In this document: positions 18,384 to 26,409 of the stretch, in pieces
Position numbering within the stretch: the first letter of the stretch is position 1
Layout of the letters: each line of letters opens with the position of its first letter
Assembly: GCF_029029525.1 (NCBI RefSeq)
Contig: NZ_JAKJSC010000001.1
Coordinates: 1,488,001-1,552,000, forward strand
Direction: 5' to 3'
Length of the DNA: 64,000 nt
DNA from: Labilibaculum sp. DW002
GTDB lineage: Bacteria; Bacteroidota; Bacteroidia; Bacteroidales; Marinifilaceae
Program-made: the position numbers and the translations under genes
Notes under the pieces: generated by a model
What the model saw: only the letters and a program-made list of their open reading frames with translations
Told to the model about the DNA's origin: nothing
The model's database searches: none

Positions 18384-19400
18384 CTAGTCTAGAGAAACAA
18401 CGGCTTTCACAACACCTGTCTTAGGATCAAGCCACGTTTTAAAATCTTCAATCATATTCTCAAATTTCGCTCTGTGCGTAATTAAAGAATTTACATTTAC
18501 CTTACCAGCTTTCATCGAATCCACTACGTGATCGAAATCCTCACGAGTCGCATTTCTACTACTTCTTAGAGTTGTCTCTCTTTTGTGAAATTCAGGATGT
18601 GAGAAACTAAAAGTATCCAACTGTAATCCTACCATAGTGATTCTTCCACTATGAGCAAGGAAGTTTAGATTACCTTCAATAGCTCTTTTGTTTCCAGTAG
18701 CATCGATGATAGCAGTTACCATATCGCCACCAGTAATCTCTTTAATAACTTCTAAAGGATTGTTTAGTGCATTAACTGTATAATCAACACCAAAGTGTTC
18801 TTTTGCGAACTCAAGACGATTATCCTGAACATCCAAAGCAATTACTTTAGCTCCTTGAATCTTTGCAAAAGCCATAGCTCCTAATCCAATTGGACCAGCA
18901 CCTGTTACCAAAACAAATTCATCTTTTTTGATTTCTGTAATGCGAATTGAATGCGCACCAACAGCCATTGGCTCAACCATAGCCAACTCGTCGTAACTCA
19001 TTCCCTGACCATGAATCAAAGCATATTCAGGTACATTCATATACTCTCCCATTCCGCCATCAATATGAACTCCGGCAACTTCGATAGTAGTACAACAGTT
19101 TGGCTTACCAGCTCTACAAGCAACACAATCTCCACAAGGAAAATAGGGAATAAAAGTAACAGCTTCACCATTTTCGAAACCTTTATCGTTAGCTGCAATA
19201 TCAACGATATCTCCAGCTAATTCATGTCCTAGTACTCTTGGGTAAGAAAAGAATGGCTGTGTTCCTTCAAAAGCATGTAAATCGGTTCCACAAATACCTA
19301 TTCTCTTTATTTTTAATAAAGCATTCCCCTCTTTTCTTTCGGGTTGAGATTGATCTTGCATCTCGAACTTACCTGGTTCTAAACATACTAATTGCTTCAT
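18384..19400 (-). CDS. Zinc-dependent alcohol dehydrogenase, probable L-galactonate 5-dehydrogenase (LgoD-like)
   Basis: 338 aa, medium-chain dehydrogenase/reductase. Catalytic zinc site GICGTDLHAFEG (Cys and following His-Glu region YPRVLGHELAG), structural zinc loop PCGDCVACRAGKPNC, and Rossmann motif VLVTGAGPIGLGAMAFAK. E. coli LgoD (YjjN), which oxidises L-galactonate to D-tagaturonate with NAD+, has almost the same length and belongs to this family. Last gene of the nine-gene operon, 11 bp after the mutarotase. Its neighbours supply L-galactonate (aldo/keto reductase plus lactonase) and consume tagaturonate (UxaB), which is the main reason for this call. A different polyol or aldonate specificity cannot be excluded from sequence alone. 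Confidence 0.75.
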   Translation of the reverse strand: MKQLVCLEPGKFEMQDQSQPERKEGNALLKIKRIGICGTDLHAFEGTQPFFSYPRVLGHELAGDIVDIAANDKGFENGEAVTFIPYFPCGDCVACRAGKPNCCTTIEVAGVHIDGGMGEYMNVPEYALIHGQGMSYDELAMVEPMAVGAHSIRITEIKKDEFVLVTGAGPIGLGAMAFAKIQGAKVIALDVQDNRLEFAKEHFGVDYTVNALNNPLEVIKEITGGDMVTAIIDATGNKRAIEGNLNFLAHSGRITMVGLQLDTFSFSHPEFHKRETTLRSSRNATREDFDHVVDSMKAGKVNVNSLITHRAKFENMIEDFKTWLDPKTGVVKAVVSLD

Positions 19401-19411
19401 TTTTATATTTT

Positions 19412-19771
19412 TTAAAGTCCTAATTTATAAATACGTTCCATTAACTGCCATTTTTCATCGGCACTGGCATCGGCTGATGTATTCTGAAAACGAGCAACAT
19501 AAGCTTCCCATTCTGACTGGCGTGGCTTGGTAGCCAATTCAGTCATTGCTATGTCGTGATCAAAATCAGCAAGTGTGTCCATAATCATGAACAATTGGTT
19601 TTTAACAATGTAGATTTCCATATCAATGATACCAACATCTAACATTCCTTGAGTAATTTCAGGCCATGCAGCACCAGCTGCATGAACCTCTTTGTATTCT
19701 TTAATCAGTTTGTCATCATTTTTCAAACAAAGTGATTTACAATATCTTTTATAGTTATTTGTATTCGACAT
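19412..19771 (-). CDS. L-rhamnose/L-fucose mutarotase family protein
   Basis: 119 aa. Family features: YCKSLCLKNDDKLIKEYKEVHA near the N-terminus (the YKxxH of RhaM), VWPEI-like AAWPEITQGMLDVGIIDMEIYI, and LFMIMDTLADFDHD followed by WEAYVARFQ. These dimeric enzymes speed the alpha/beta interconversion of 6-deoxy-L-sugar pyranoses. Next to a FucP-type permease (10 bp away) and the L-galactose genes, the substrate is most likely L-galactose, which is 6-hydroxy-L-fucose. It is cytoplasmic. The TIM-barrel isomerases of the rhamnose and fucose pathways are absent here. Confidence 0.88.
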   Translation of the reverse strand: MSNTNNYKRYCKSLCLKNDDKLIKEYKEVHAAGAAWPEITQGMLDVGIIDMEIYIVKNQLFMIMDTLADFDHDIAMTELATKPRQSEWEAYVARFQNTSADASADEKWQLMERIYKLGL

Positions 19772-19781
19772 TTCCTTTAAA

Positions 19782-21191
19782 TTAAGCCATGTGAATTTTC
19801 ACTGTTCTGTATCCGTAAAAAGCGATTAAAACAAAACAGATTAGTGGTAAAATAAATGAGAAGTTAACTGCTGGCATATCGAAAACAGTTTCCATATCGA
19901 TAATAGCAGCCTGAATTTTTGGTAAGAAAGTACCACCAACAATTGACATGATTAATCCTGCAGCTCCAAATTTGGCATCATCGCCCATTCCTTCTAAAGC
20001 AATACCATAAATGGTAGGGAACATTAGTGACATACAAGCTGAAACACCAATTAGACAATACAATCCAGAGATTCCTTGCAACATAATTGTTCCTGTTGCT
20101 AAAACAACTCCACCAATTGCTAAATACTGTAGCAATCTTCCTGGTTTGATATATTTTAACATGAAAGTACATACGAAACGAGCAACTAAGAAAAAGAACA
20201 TCGCTAGAATGTTATACAACTGAGCAATGTGCGCAGCAGCTCCTTCGGTTAGTCCATTAGCTCCTTTTCCTGAAACAATAATATCTCTTACACTATCGGA
20301 AAGAAATCCTAATGAGTTAACAATACTTAACCAACCCGATTCAAGATCGTGAGGCGTTAAACCACCTTTAACGAAAATACGCTGACCGTACTGAACGATG
20401 AATGTCCAACACATAATCTGTGCTCCAACATAAAACATCTGAGCAATAACACCCTCGCGATACTTACGGATTTTGAATAGTTTCGCTAACGTTCCAAAAA
20501 GATTCAAGCTATGATCTGCATCTTCATTCTTTGGCATTTTTACCAATGCAATAATGATGAACATGGCAATAATTACCAATCCAATAGCAATATAAGGAGT
20601 ACTTAAAATACTAAGATCACTCATTTTTACCGCTTCAAATTCTGCTGGAGATAAGGCAGTTCTTGCTTCAGCACCACGAGGATCAAGACGAGCCTGAATC
20701 ACTGTAGTCGCAATAAACATTCCTGTTAAAGAACCCATTGGATTAAAAGCCTGTGCTAAATTTAAACGACGAGTAGCTGTAGAGTCAGCTCCCATAGATA
20801 GAATGTATGGATTTGCACTGGTTTCCAAGAATGACAAACCACAAGTCATTACGAAATAAGCAATCAAAAATGGATAATACATTCCTAAAGCACTTGCTGG
20901 AAGAAATAACAATCCACCTGTTGCATATAATCCTAATCCGACAAGAATACCTGCCTTATAAGTGTACTTTCTGATGAATAAAGCTGCTGGAAAAGCCATT
21001 GCTCCATATCCACCGTAAAAAACTACTTGTACCCAAGTACCTCCACTTGCTCCCATGTTAAAAATTCGGGAAAAAGCTTCTACCATTGGGTTGGTAATAT
21101 CATTGGCAAATCCCCAAAGTGCAAAACAGAATGTTATTAAAACAAACGGGATTAATACTGCCCTCGAAACTACTTTATCTTTTGTGCTCAC
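19782..21191 (-). CDS. fucP: FucP-type L-sugar:proton symporter (MFS)
   Basis: 469 aa, 12 predicted membrane helices. FucP-family signatures: RAVLIPFVLITFCFALWGFANDITNPMVEAF at the N-terminus (the FucP N-terminal FALWGxANxxxxPLV motif), FLETSANPYILSMG and LNLAQAFNPMGSLTG in helices 4-5, MFYVGAQIMCWTFIVQY in helix 7. E. coli FucP is known to take up L-galactose and D-arabinose as well as L-fucose. No fucose isomerase, kinase or aldolase is in the operon, whereas a complete L-galactonate route is, so L-galactose import is the better reading. A somewhat longer 56-bp gap separates it from the aldo/keto reductase gene upstream. Confidence 0.88.
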   Translation of the reverse strand: MSTKDKVVSRAVLIPFVLITFCFALWGFANDITNPMVEAFSRIFNMGASGGTWVQVVFYGGYGAMAFPAALFIRKYTYKAGILVGLGLYATGGLLFLPASALGMYYPFLIAYFVMTCGLSFLETSANPYILSMGADSTATRRLNLAQAFNPMGSLTGMFIATTVIQARLDPRGAEARTALSPAEFEAVKMSDLSILSTPYIAIGLVIIAMFIIIALVKMPKNEDADHSLNLFGTLAKLFKIRKYREGVIAQMFYVGAQIMCWTFIVQYGQRIFVKGGLTPHDLESGWLSIVNSLGFLSDSVRDIIVSGKGANGLTEGAAAHIAQLYNILAMFFFLVARFVCTFMLKYIKPGRLLQYLAIGGVVLATGTIMLQGISGLYCLIGVSACMSLMFPTIYGIALEGMGDDAKFGAAGLIMSIVGGTFLPKIQAAIIDMETVFDMPAVNFSFILPLICFVLIAFYGYRTVKIHMA

Positions 21192-21247
21192 TGTTGTATT
21201 TTTAGGTTTAAATTCGGTTAATTCTCTCTACTTATCCTAATGCTTGC

Positions 21248-22210
21248 TTATTTAACAAGTACGTTACGCGAAGCAACTACATTATCAGTAATCTCGTTAA
21301 AGATTTCTTCGCTCAATACTCCTTCGTCCCAAGCATCAAGTAAATCAGCCAATTGAGCCTTTGTATGAGGACCAACAACTACACGATCAGCCTCTTCCAT
21401 AGAGAATAAGTAACGCAATGCCAATCTTGACAATGGTATGTTGTGTTTCTTCGCAATCTCGTTTGTTTTCATTGCAGTATCAACATCCAAATTCGTGATC
21501 CACTCATTGTTTGGTCTGTCTTCGTTATACATATCCAAACGTCTTCCTAATAAGCCCATGTGCAAAGCAGAAGCTGCATAGTATGCAATATTTTCTTCAC
21601 GGATTTGAGGAATATCTTTTTCGAAACCAGCTAGGTTACAAGCATCCATTTTCAAAAATCCAGACAATACATCAAAATTATCTTTGATCATGTGTGGGTA
21701 AAAACGATCAATTGGGTTTCCTCCAATTCCTAACATACCAACAATTCCTTCTTTCTTGAAAGACTGTAAACAATCCATAATCTCATCCATTTTTTCAACT
21801 GGAACCAAATGTGGCTCATGTAAAAATAACAGATCAATTCTATCAATACCTAAAACCTCAAGACTCTCATGAACACTTCTTTTCATTGTCTCTGGAGAAT
21901 AGTCTACGATGCAATCATCAGCTTTTTCAGCTCTTAAACGACCAACTTTAGTACTGATAAATGGCTTATCACCTTCCCATTGACGCAAAGCTTTTCCTAG
22001 ATAAGTTTGAGACATGTTATAAGATGGAGCTGTGTCAAAAACACGAACACCTCTTTCCAAAGCGTACATCATAGCGTCAACAGCAACACTTTCTTCAACA
22101 GGACTCCACACACCACCCAAACCAGAACATCCACATACCAAGCGGCTCTGACCTGAGAAAAAACTACTGTTCTTATAATCTCCTTTTATATATGTCGGTT
22201 TTGTATTCAT
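21248..22210 (-). CDS. Aldo/keto reductase, probable L-galactose 1-dehydrogenase
   Basis: 320 aa. The AKR catalytic tetrad is visible: Asp in VRVFDTAPSYNMSQTYLGKAL, Tyr a few residues on, Lys in PFISTKVGRL and His in IDLLFLHEPHLV. The fold ends with LSRLALRYLFSMEEADRVVVG, the cofactor-binding end of AKRs. Members annotated L-fucose or L-galactose dehydrogenase, including the plant L-galactose dehydrogenase of similar length, oxidise C1 to give the lactone. It is placed directly before (6 bp) the lactonase gene, so the product is presumably L-galactono-lactone. L-fucose could also be accepted, because the two sugars differ only at C6. Confidence 0.8.
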   Translation of the reverse strand: MNTKPTYIKGDYKNSSFFSGQSRLVCGCSGLGGVWSPVEESVAVDAMMYALERGVRVFDTAPSYNMSQTYLGKALRQWEGDKPFISTKVGRLRAEKADDCIVDYSPETMKRSVHESLEVLGIDRIDLLFLHEPHLVPVEKMDEIMDCLQSFKKEGIVGMLGIGGNPIDRFYPHMIKDNFDVLSGFLKMDACNLAGFEKDIPQIREENIAYYAASALHMGLLGRRLDMYNEDRPNNEWITNLDVDTAMKTNEIAKKHNIPLSRLALRYLFSMEEADRVVVGPHTKAQLADLLDAWDEGVLSEEIFNEITDNVVASRNVLVK

Positions 22211-22216
22211 TTTGTT

Positions 22217-23059
22217 TTAATTTTTTAGTTGATAAAATTCAATTGCATTACCTCCAAGAATAGCTTCCTGTTCTGCGGTAGTATATTTCTTAATTTTTCT
22301 GATAATCAAGTTCATTACCTTCTGGTAAGAACCAGCCAAAGTACAAACTGGCCAATCCGATCCGATCATTAATCGATCAGGACCAAAAGCTTCCAACACA
22401 ACATCCAAATAGGGATTTATGTCTTCTTCTGTCCAATTCGTCCAATCTGCTTCGGTAACGATTCCGGATAACTTACAAGAAACATTTGGCAAAGCAGCAA
22501 TTTTGCGAATCCCATCAGCCCAATCATCCATCTTTTGATCTTTAATTTCAGGCTTCGCAATGTGATCCAATACAAACTTCTGATTTGGAAATTTAGCTGC
22601 AAACTCAGCACTTGGCTTCAAGTGTTTTGCAAAAATTAGAATGTCGTAAGTAAAGCCGAACTCTTCTAATAAGGCGATGCCATTGCAAAATTTCTCCCCT
22701 AATATGAAATTATCATCCTGCTCATCCTGAACAACGTGACGAAATCCTTTTAAGACAGGAAACTTGCTATAATATTCTAATCTTTCGCGTAAATTATCTG
22801 CTCTCAAATCAATCCAACCTACAACTCCTTTTATGAATTGGTTCTTCTCTGCTAAACCAATTAAAAAATCGGTTTCTGCTTCGGTTTGATCTGCTTGTAC
22901 AGCAACGCATCCATCAAAATCAATAGCCTTCAAATTGATTTGCAAATCCTTAGGTGCAAAATCATTTTGAAGAACAGCCATTTCATCCGATATCCAGCTA
23001 TGTTTTTCAGGACAGTAATTCCAGAAATGCTGATGGGAGTCAATTTTTTGTACTTTCAT
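22217..23059 (-). CDS. Amidohydrolase-family sugar lactonase, probable L-galactono-lactonase
   Basis: 280 aa of the amidohydrolase 2 group that includes L-fuconolactonase and L-rhamnono-lactonase. Metal ligands: HxH in IDSHQHFWNY (residues about 7-15), the mid-chain KFVLDHIAKPEI and the C-terminal Asp in DRLMIGSDWPVC. The reaction is hydrolysis of an aldonolactone to the free acid. It sits between the aldo/keto reductase (6 bp) and the aldolase (12 bp), which links it to the C1-oxidation step. Cytoplasmic. Confidence 0.85.
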   Translation of the reverse strand: MKVQKIDSHQHFWNYCPEKHSWISDEMAVLQNDFAPKDLQINLKAIDFDGCVAVQADQTEAETDFLIGLAEKNQFIKGVVGWIDLRADNLRERLEYYSKFPVLKGFRHVVQDEQDDNFILGEKFCNGIALLEEFGFTYDILIFAKHLKPSAEFAAKFPNQKFVLDHIAKPEIKDQKMDDWADGIRKIAALPNVSCKLSGIVTEADWTNWTEEDINPYLDVVLEAFGPDRLMIGSDWPVCTLAGSYQKVMNLIIRKIKKYTTAEQEAILGGNAIEFYQLKN

Positions 23060-23071
23060 AAGCTTATATTC

Positions 23072-23746
23072 TTACTGATTTCTAATTTCTTTTATAATTG
23101 AAATCGCATTTTCTGTTGCCTCTTCAATAGCTTTGTAGTTGAATGTACCATCTGTATTTTTCACCATCAATTGCGAGCCCATACCCACACAGTGAACACC
23201 GGCATTAAACCATGCTCTTAAGTTCTCTTCATCTGGTTTTACACCTCCTGTTGGCATAATAGATGACCATGGAAATGGGCCTTTAACTGCTTTTACAAAT
23301 TCTGGACCTCCTACCTGAGCTCCAGGGAATATTTTCACAACCTCAGCTCCCAGCTCTTCAGCATAGGAAATCTCAGTAAGTGAACCACAGCCCGGAGACC
23401 AGGCTACTTTTCGTCTATTACAGACCTTAGCCATTTCAGCATTTAAAATTGGAGAAACAACAAAATTAGTTCCCAATTGAATGTATAAAGATGTTGTTCC
23501 CGCATCAATAACAGATCCAACTCCCAACATCATATCAGGACATTCTTTTGCTGCCCATTTATTTAATTCATCGAAGATTTGATGTGCATAATCACCTCGA
23601 TTTACAAACTCGAACAAACGAGCGCCACCATCGTAACAAGCTTTTACGACATCCTTGCAGATATCAATATCTTTATGGAAAAAAACGGGAATCATTCCTG
23701 TTTCTTTCATTTTCAAAGCAACTTCTATTCTGGAAAATCTTGCCAT
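23072..23746 (-). CDS. eda: KDPG (2-keto-3-deoxy-6-phosphogluconate) aldolase
   Basis: 224 aa, class I aldolase. The Schiff-base Lys is in AEVVKIFPGAQVGGPEFVKAVKGPFP; VAWSPGCGSLTEISYA and SIMPTGGVKPDEENLRAWF are the phosphate- and substrate-binding segments, and LFEFVNRGDYA replaces the EITxR motif. It cleaves KDPG to pyruvate and glyceraldehyde-3-phosphate. Final step of the operon pathway and directly downstream of the KDG kinase gene, though with a 111-bp gap that carries an AT-rich inverted repeat. Confidence 0.92.
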   Translation of the reverse strand: MARFSRIEVALKMKETGMIPVFFHKDIDICKDVVKACYDGGARLFEFVNRGDYAHQIFDELNKWAAKECPDMMLGVGSVIDAGTTSLYIQLGTNFVVSPILNAEMAKVCNRRKVAWSPGCGSLTEISYAEELGAEVVKIFPGAQVGGPEFVKAVKGPFPWSSIMPTGGVKPDEENLRAWFNAGVHCVGMGSQLMVKNTDGTFNYKAIEEATENAISIIKEIRNQ

Positions 23747-23754
23747 TAGTTTTT

Positions 23755-23860
23755 CAATTATGAATTACGAGTTATGAATTATAAATACCTAATACCTGTT
23801 ATTAATTTAGGCCTGCTTTACAAATTCATAACTTATAATTCCTCATTCATAATTCATTTA
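23755..23860. repeat. AT-rich imperfect inverted repeat between kdgK and eda
   Basis: Left arm CAATTATGAATTACGAGTTATGAATTATAAAT begins at 23755; the right arm (23822-23860) reads as its imperfect reverse complement with the words CATAACTTATAATT and CATTCATAATTCATT. The arms are themselves made of ATGAATTA repeats and the right arm reaches into the kdgK stop codon. It could fold in the mRNA and adjust expression of eda and downstream genes, or be a dispersed intergenic repeat. Confidence 0.55.
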
Positions 23861-24898
23861 TCGCGCTACACGTCCTGAAGCATCACCATCCATTAATTTA
23901 GCAACGTCCTCTACAGTAACTTGATTGTAATCGCCATAAATGGTGTGCTTTAAGCAAGATGCTGCAACGGCAAAATTTAAGGCTTTTTGATCATCATCAG
24001 CATAGGTTAATAATCCGTAGATTAACCCACCCATAAATGAATCACCACCACCAACACGATCAACAATGTGCGTAATTTGGTAGGTATTATTTGACTTGAA
24101 CAAAGTTTTACCATCATAAAGAACACCTGCCCATGAATTGTGGTTTGCATTGATAGAACCACGTAGCGTAGTAATTACTTTTTTGCACCGTGGGTATTCC
24201 TTCATGATTTTCTCAGAAACCGAAAGATAAGCCTCAGCAGTTACGTGTCCAGAAGTTACATCCAAACCATCAGGATGGATTCCTAAAACCATAGCAGCAT
24301 CTTCTTCATTACCCAAAATGATATCTGTTCCTGCAACTAATTCTGGCATAACTTCTCCTGCTGTTTTACCATACTTCCAAAGATTCTTACGGAAATTCAA
24401 ATCACAAGAAACAGTAATTCCTTTTTCGTTTGCTTTCTTAATTGCTTCTAAACAAACATCAGCAGCTCCTTGAGAAATAGCTGGCGTAATACCTGTCCAG
24501 TGAAACCATGTTGCACCTTCGAATACCTGATCCCAATCGATCATACCTGATTCGATTTCAGAAATTGCCGAATTAGCTCTATCGTAAACAACTTTACTAC
24601 CACGAGTAACTGCTCCGGTTTCTAAAAAATAGATTCCCAAACGATCTCCACCGTAAACAATATTATCTGTTGATACACCATACTGCTTCAAATCCATTTC
24701 GCAAGCACGTGCAATATCATTTTTAGGCAAGCGAGTTACAAAATCAGGTTGCAAACCGTAATTAGCCAAGGATACAGCAACATTAGCTTCTCCACCACCA
24801 TAGGTAGCTTTAAATTCAGAAACTTGACTAAAACGCTCATAACCGGGAGTTGATAAACGCAACATTATCTCACCAAAACATACTACTTTCTTATTCAT
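23858..24898 (-). CDS. kdgK: 2-keto-3-deoxygluconate kinase (PfkB family)
   Basis: 346 aa. PfkB features: KVVCFGEIMLRLSTPG at the N-terminus, ATYGGGEANVAVSLANYG (sugar-binding Gly-Gly), CDLNFRKNLWK, and DRVGGGDSFMGGLIYGLL with the anion hole and catalytic Asp near residue 270. The enzyme phosphorylates KDG to KDPG in the cytosol. Gap of 22 bp to the uxaB gene upstream, and the aldolase follows downstream, so assignment to KDG rather than fructose or adenosine is well supported. Confidence 0.93.
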   Translation of the reverse strand: MNKKVVCFGEIMLRLSTPGYERFSQVSEFKATYGGGEANVAVSLANYGLQPDFVTRLPKNDIARACEMDLKQYGVSTDNIVYGGDRLGIYFLETGAVTRGSKVVYDRANSAISEIESGMIDWDQVFEGATWFHWTGITPAISQGAADVCLEAIKKANEKGITVSCDLNFRKNLWKYGKTAGEVMPELVAGTDIILGNEEDAAMVLGIHPDGLDVTSGHVTAEAYLSVSEKIMKEYPRCKKVITTLRGSINANHNSWAGVLYDGKTLFKSNNTYQITHIVDRVGGGDSFMGGLIYGLLTYADDDQKALNFAVAASCLKHTIYGDYNQVTVEDVAKLMDGDASGRVAR

Positions 24899-24920
24899 CT
24901 TATATTTCTTTTATCAACTA

Positions 24921-26372
24921 TTACAACATTGATTCAATTGCCTTATTCATACCTTTTTCGTGAATCGACTGAAGTGATTCTGTAACTGCTTCACACAATC
25001 CAGGAACTTCATTCAAGTCTCTTTTCCATACTTTATCGTATGCCAAAACATTCTTCACAAGAGAACCAAACTCTAATTCAGACTTCATAGCAGCCCATTC
25101 TGTTTTCATTAAGTCCATCACATCTTGAGAATCGTTAACTGGAATTTCTTCTAGGTTACGTTTTCCACGATAGAAGTACAACATAGCTGCTAATGCAAAA
25201 CTTAAACGCTGAGGAATTTCATTATTTTGCTCTTGATAAGCCAATAAAGTAGGCAATACACGAGTTTCGAATTTCGAGAATGAATTCAATGAAATTGACA
25301 ATAATAAATGGTGGATGTAAGGATTTCTAAAGCGATCTAAAACGTCAGCTGCAAAAGTTTCTAACTCTTGCTTATCCATATCTAAAGATGGAATGATTTC
25401 TTCTTCCAATGCTTTTTTAAGGAAACGACCACAAACCTCATCTTCAACAGCTTGCCTTACTGCATCAATTCCATATAAGTAGGCTACAGGAACTAGAATG
25501 GTATGCAAACCGTTCAAAATTCTCACTTTACGCTTTTTGTACGGAGTAATATCATCAGTAAAAATCACATTTAAACCCGCTGCTGGAGCTGGAAATTCTT
25601 TTTGTACTTGCTCTGGAGCTTGAATTACCCATAAGTGGAAAAATTCACCTTCAACAACCAAGTTATCTTCGTATCCTAGTTCTTCTTTAATTTCTGGCAT
25701 TCTATCTTTTGGATAACCAGGAACAATACGGTCAACCAAAGTATTGCAGAAGTAGTTTGCTTCATTGATCCACTTCACAAAATCAGCTTCTAACTTCCAA
25801 AGCTCAGCATATTTTAATACGATTTCTTTCAATCGATCTGCATTGGCATCAATCAATTCACATGGAATAATAATTAAACCTTTAGCAGCTTCACCTTTAA
25901 AATGAGTAAAACGACGATAAAGTAAAGCAGTTAATTTTCCAGGATAAGAATTCTGAGGCTTGTCTTCCAATTTGTCATTTGCATCGAAAGCAATACCTGC
26001 CTCTGTTGTATTCGAAATCACAAAACGAAGACTGTCCTCTTCGGCCTGAGCCATGTACTCATCATTCTGAGTATAAGGATTAATACCTCCCTGAATAGCA
26101 TCAATAAGAGTGTGTTCACTTTTTGCTTCACCATTTTGAATTCCACGAAGATAAAGTGTGTACAATCCATCTTGATCATTCAACATGTCAACCATACCAC
26201 GATCGATAGGCTGAACTACTTTAATACCAGCTTCAAAATTTTGCTTTTTGTTCATGGTATCAATCATCCAATCAACAAAAGCTCTTAAAAAATTTCCTTC
26301 GCCAAACTGTAACACTTTAGTTGGAAGTGAAGCAATGGCAACGTCGTTATTAGTTCTATTTAATTTCATCAT
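24921..26372 (-). CDS. uxaB: Tagaturonate reductase / altronate oxidoreductase
   Basis: 483 aa, polyol-specific long-chain dehydrogenase family. Rossmann start KVLQFGEGNFLRAFVDWMID, central VDRIVPGYP and the catalytic-domain sequence KKRKVRILNGLHTILVPVAYLYG, in which the Lys and the following NxxH are typical of this family. It reduces D-tagaturonate to D-altronate with NADH. The next step (altronate dehydratase) is the adjacent upstream gene. In this cluster tagaturonate is expected to come from L-galactonate because no uronate isomerase (UxaC) is encoded. Confidence 0.93.
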   Translation of the reverse strand: MMKLNRTNNDVAIASLPTKVLQFGEGNFLRAFVDWMIDTMNKKQNFEAGIKVVQPIDRGMVDMLNDQDGLYTLYLRGIQNGEAKSEHTLIDAIQGGINPYTQNDEYMAQAEEDSLRFVISNTTEAGIAFDANDKLEDKPQNSYPGKLTALLYRRFTHFKGEAAKGLIIIPCELIDANADRLKEIVLKYAELWKLEADFVKWINEANYFCNTLVDRIVPGYPKDRMPEIKEELGYEDNLVVEGEFFHLWVIQAPEQVQKEFPAPAAGLNVIFTDDITPYKKRKVRILNGLHTILVPVAYLYGIDAVRQAVEDEVCGRFLKKALEEEIIPSLDMDKQELETFAADVLDRFRNPYIHHLLLSISLNSFSKFETRVLPTLLAYQEQNNEIPQRLSFALAAMLYFYRGKRNLEEIPVNDSQDVMDLMKTEWAAMKSELEFGSLVKNVLAYDKVWKRDLNEVPGLCEAVTESLQSIHEKGMNKAIESML

Positions 26373-26409
26373 TACGATCTATTATTCTTACTATTCAATT
26401 TCTGATTTA

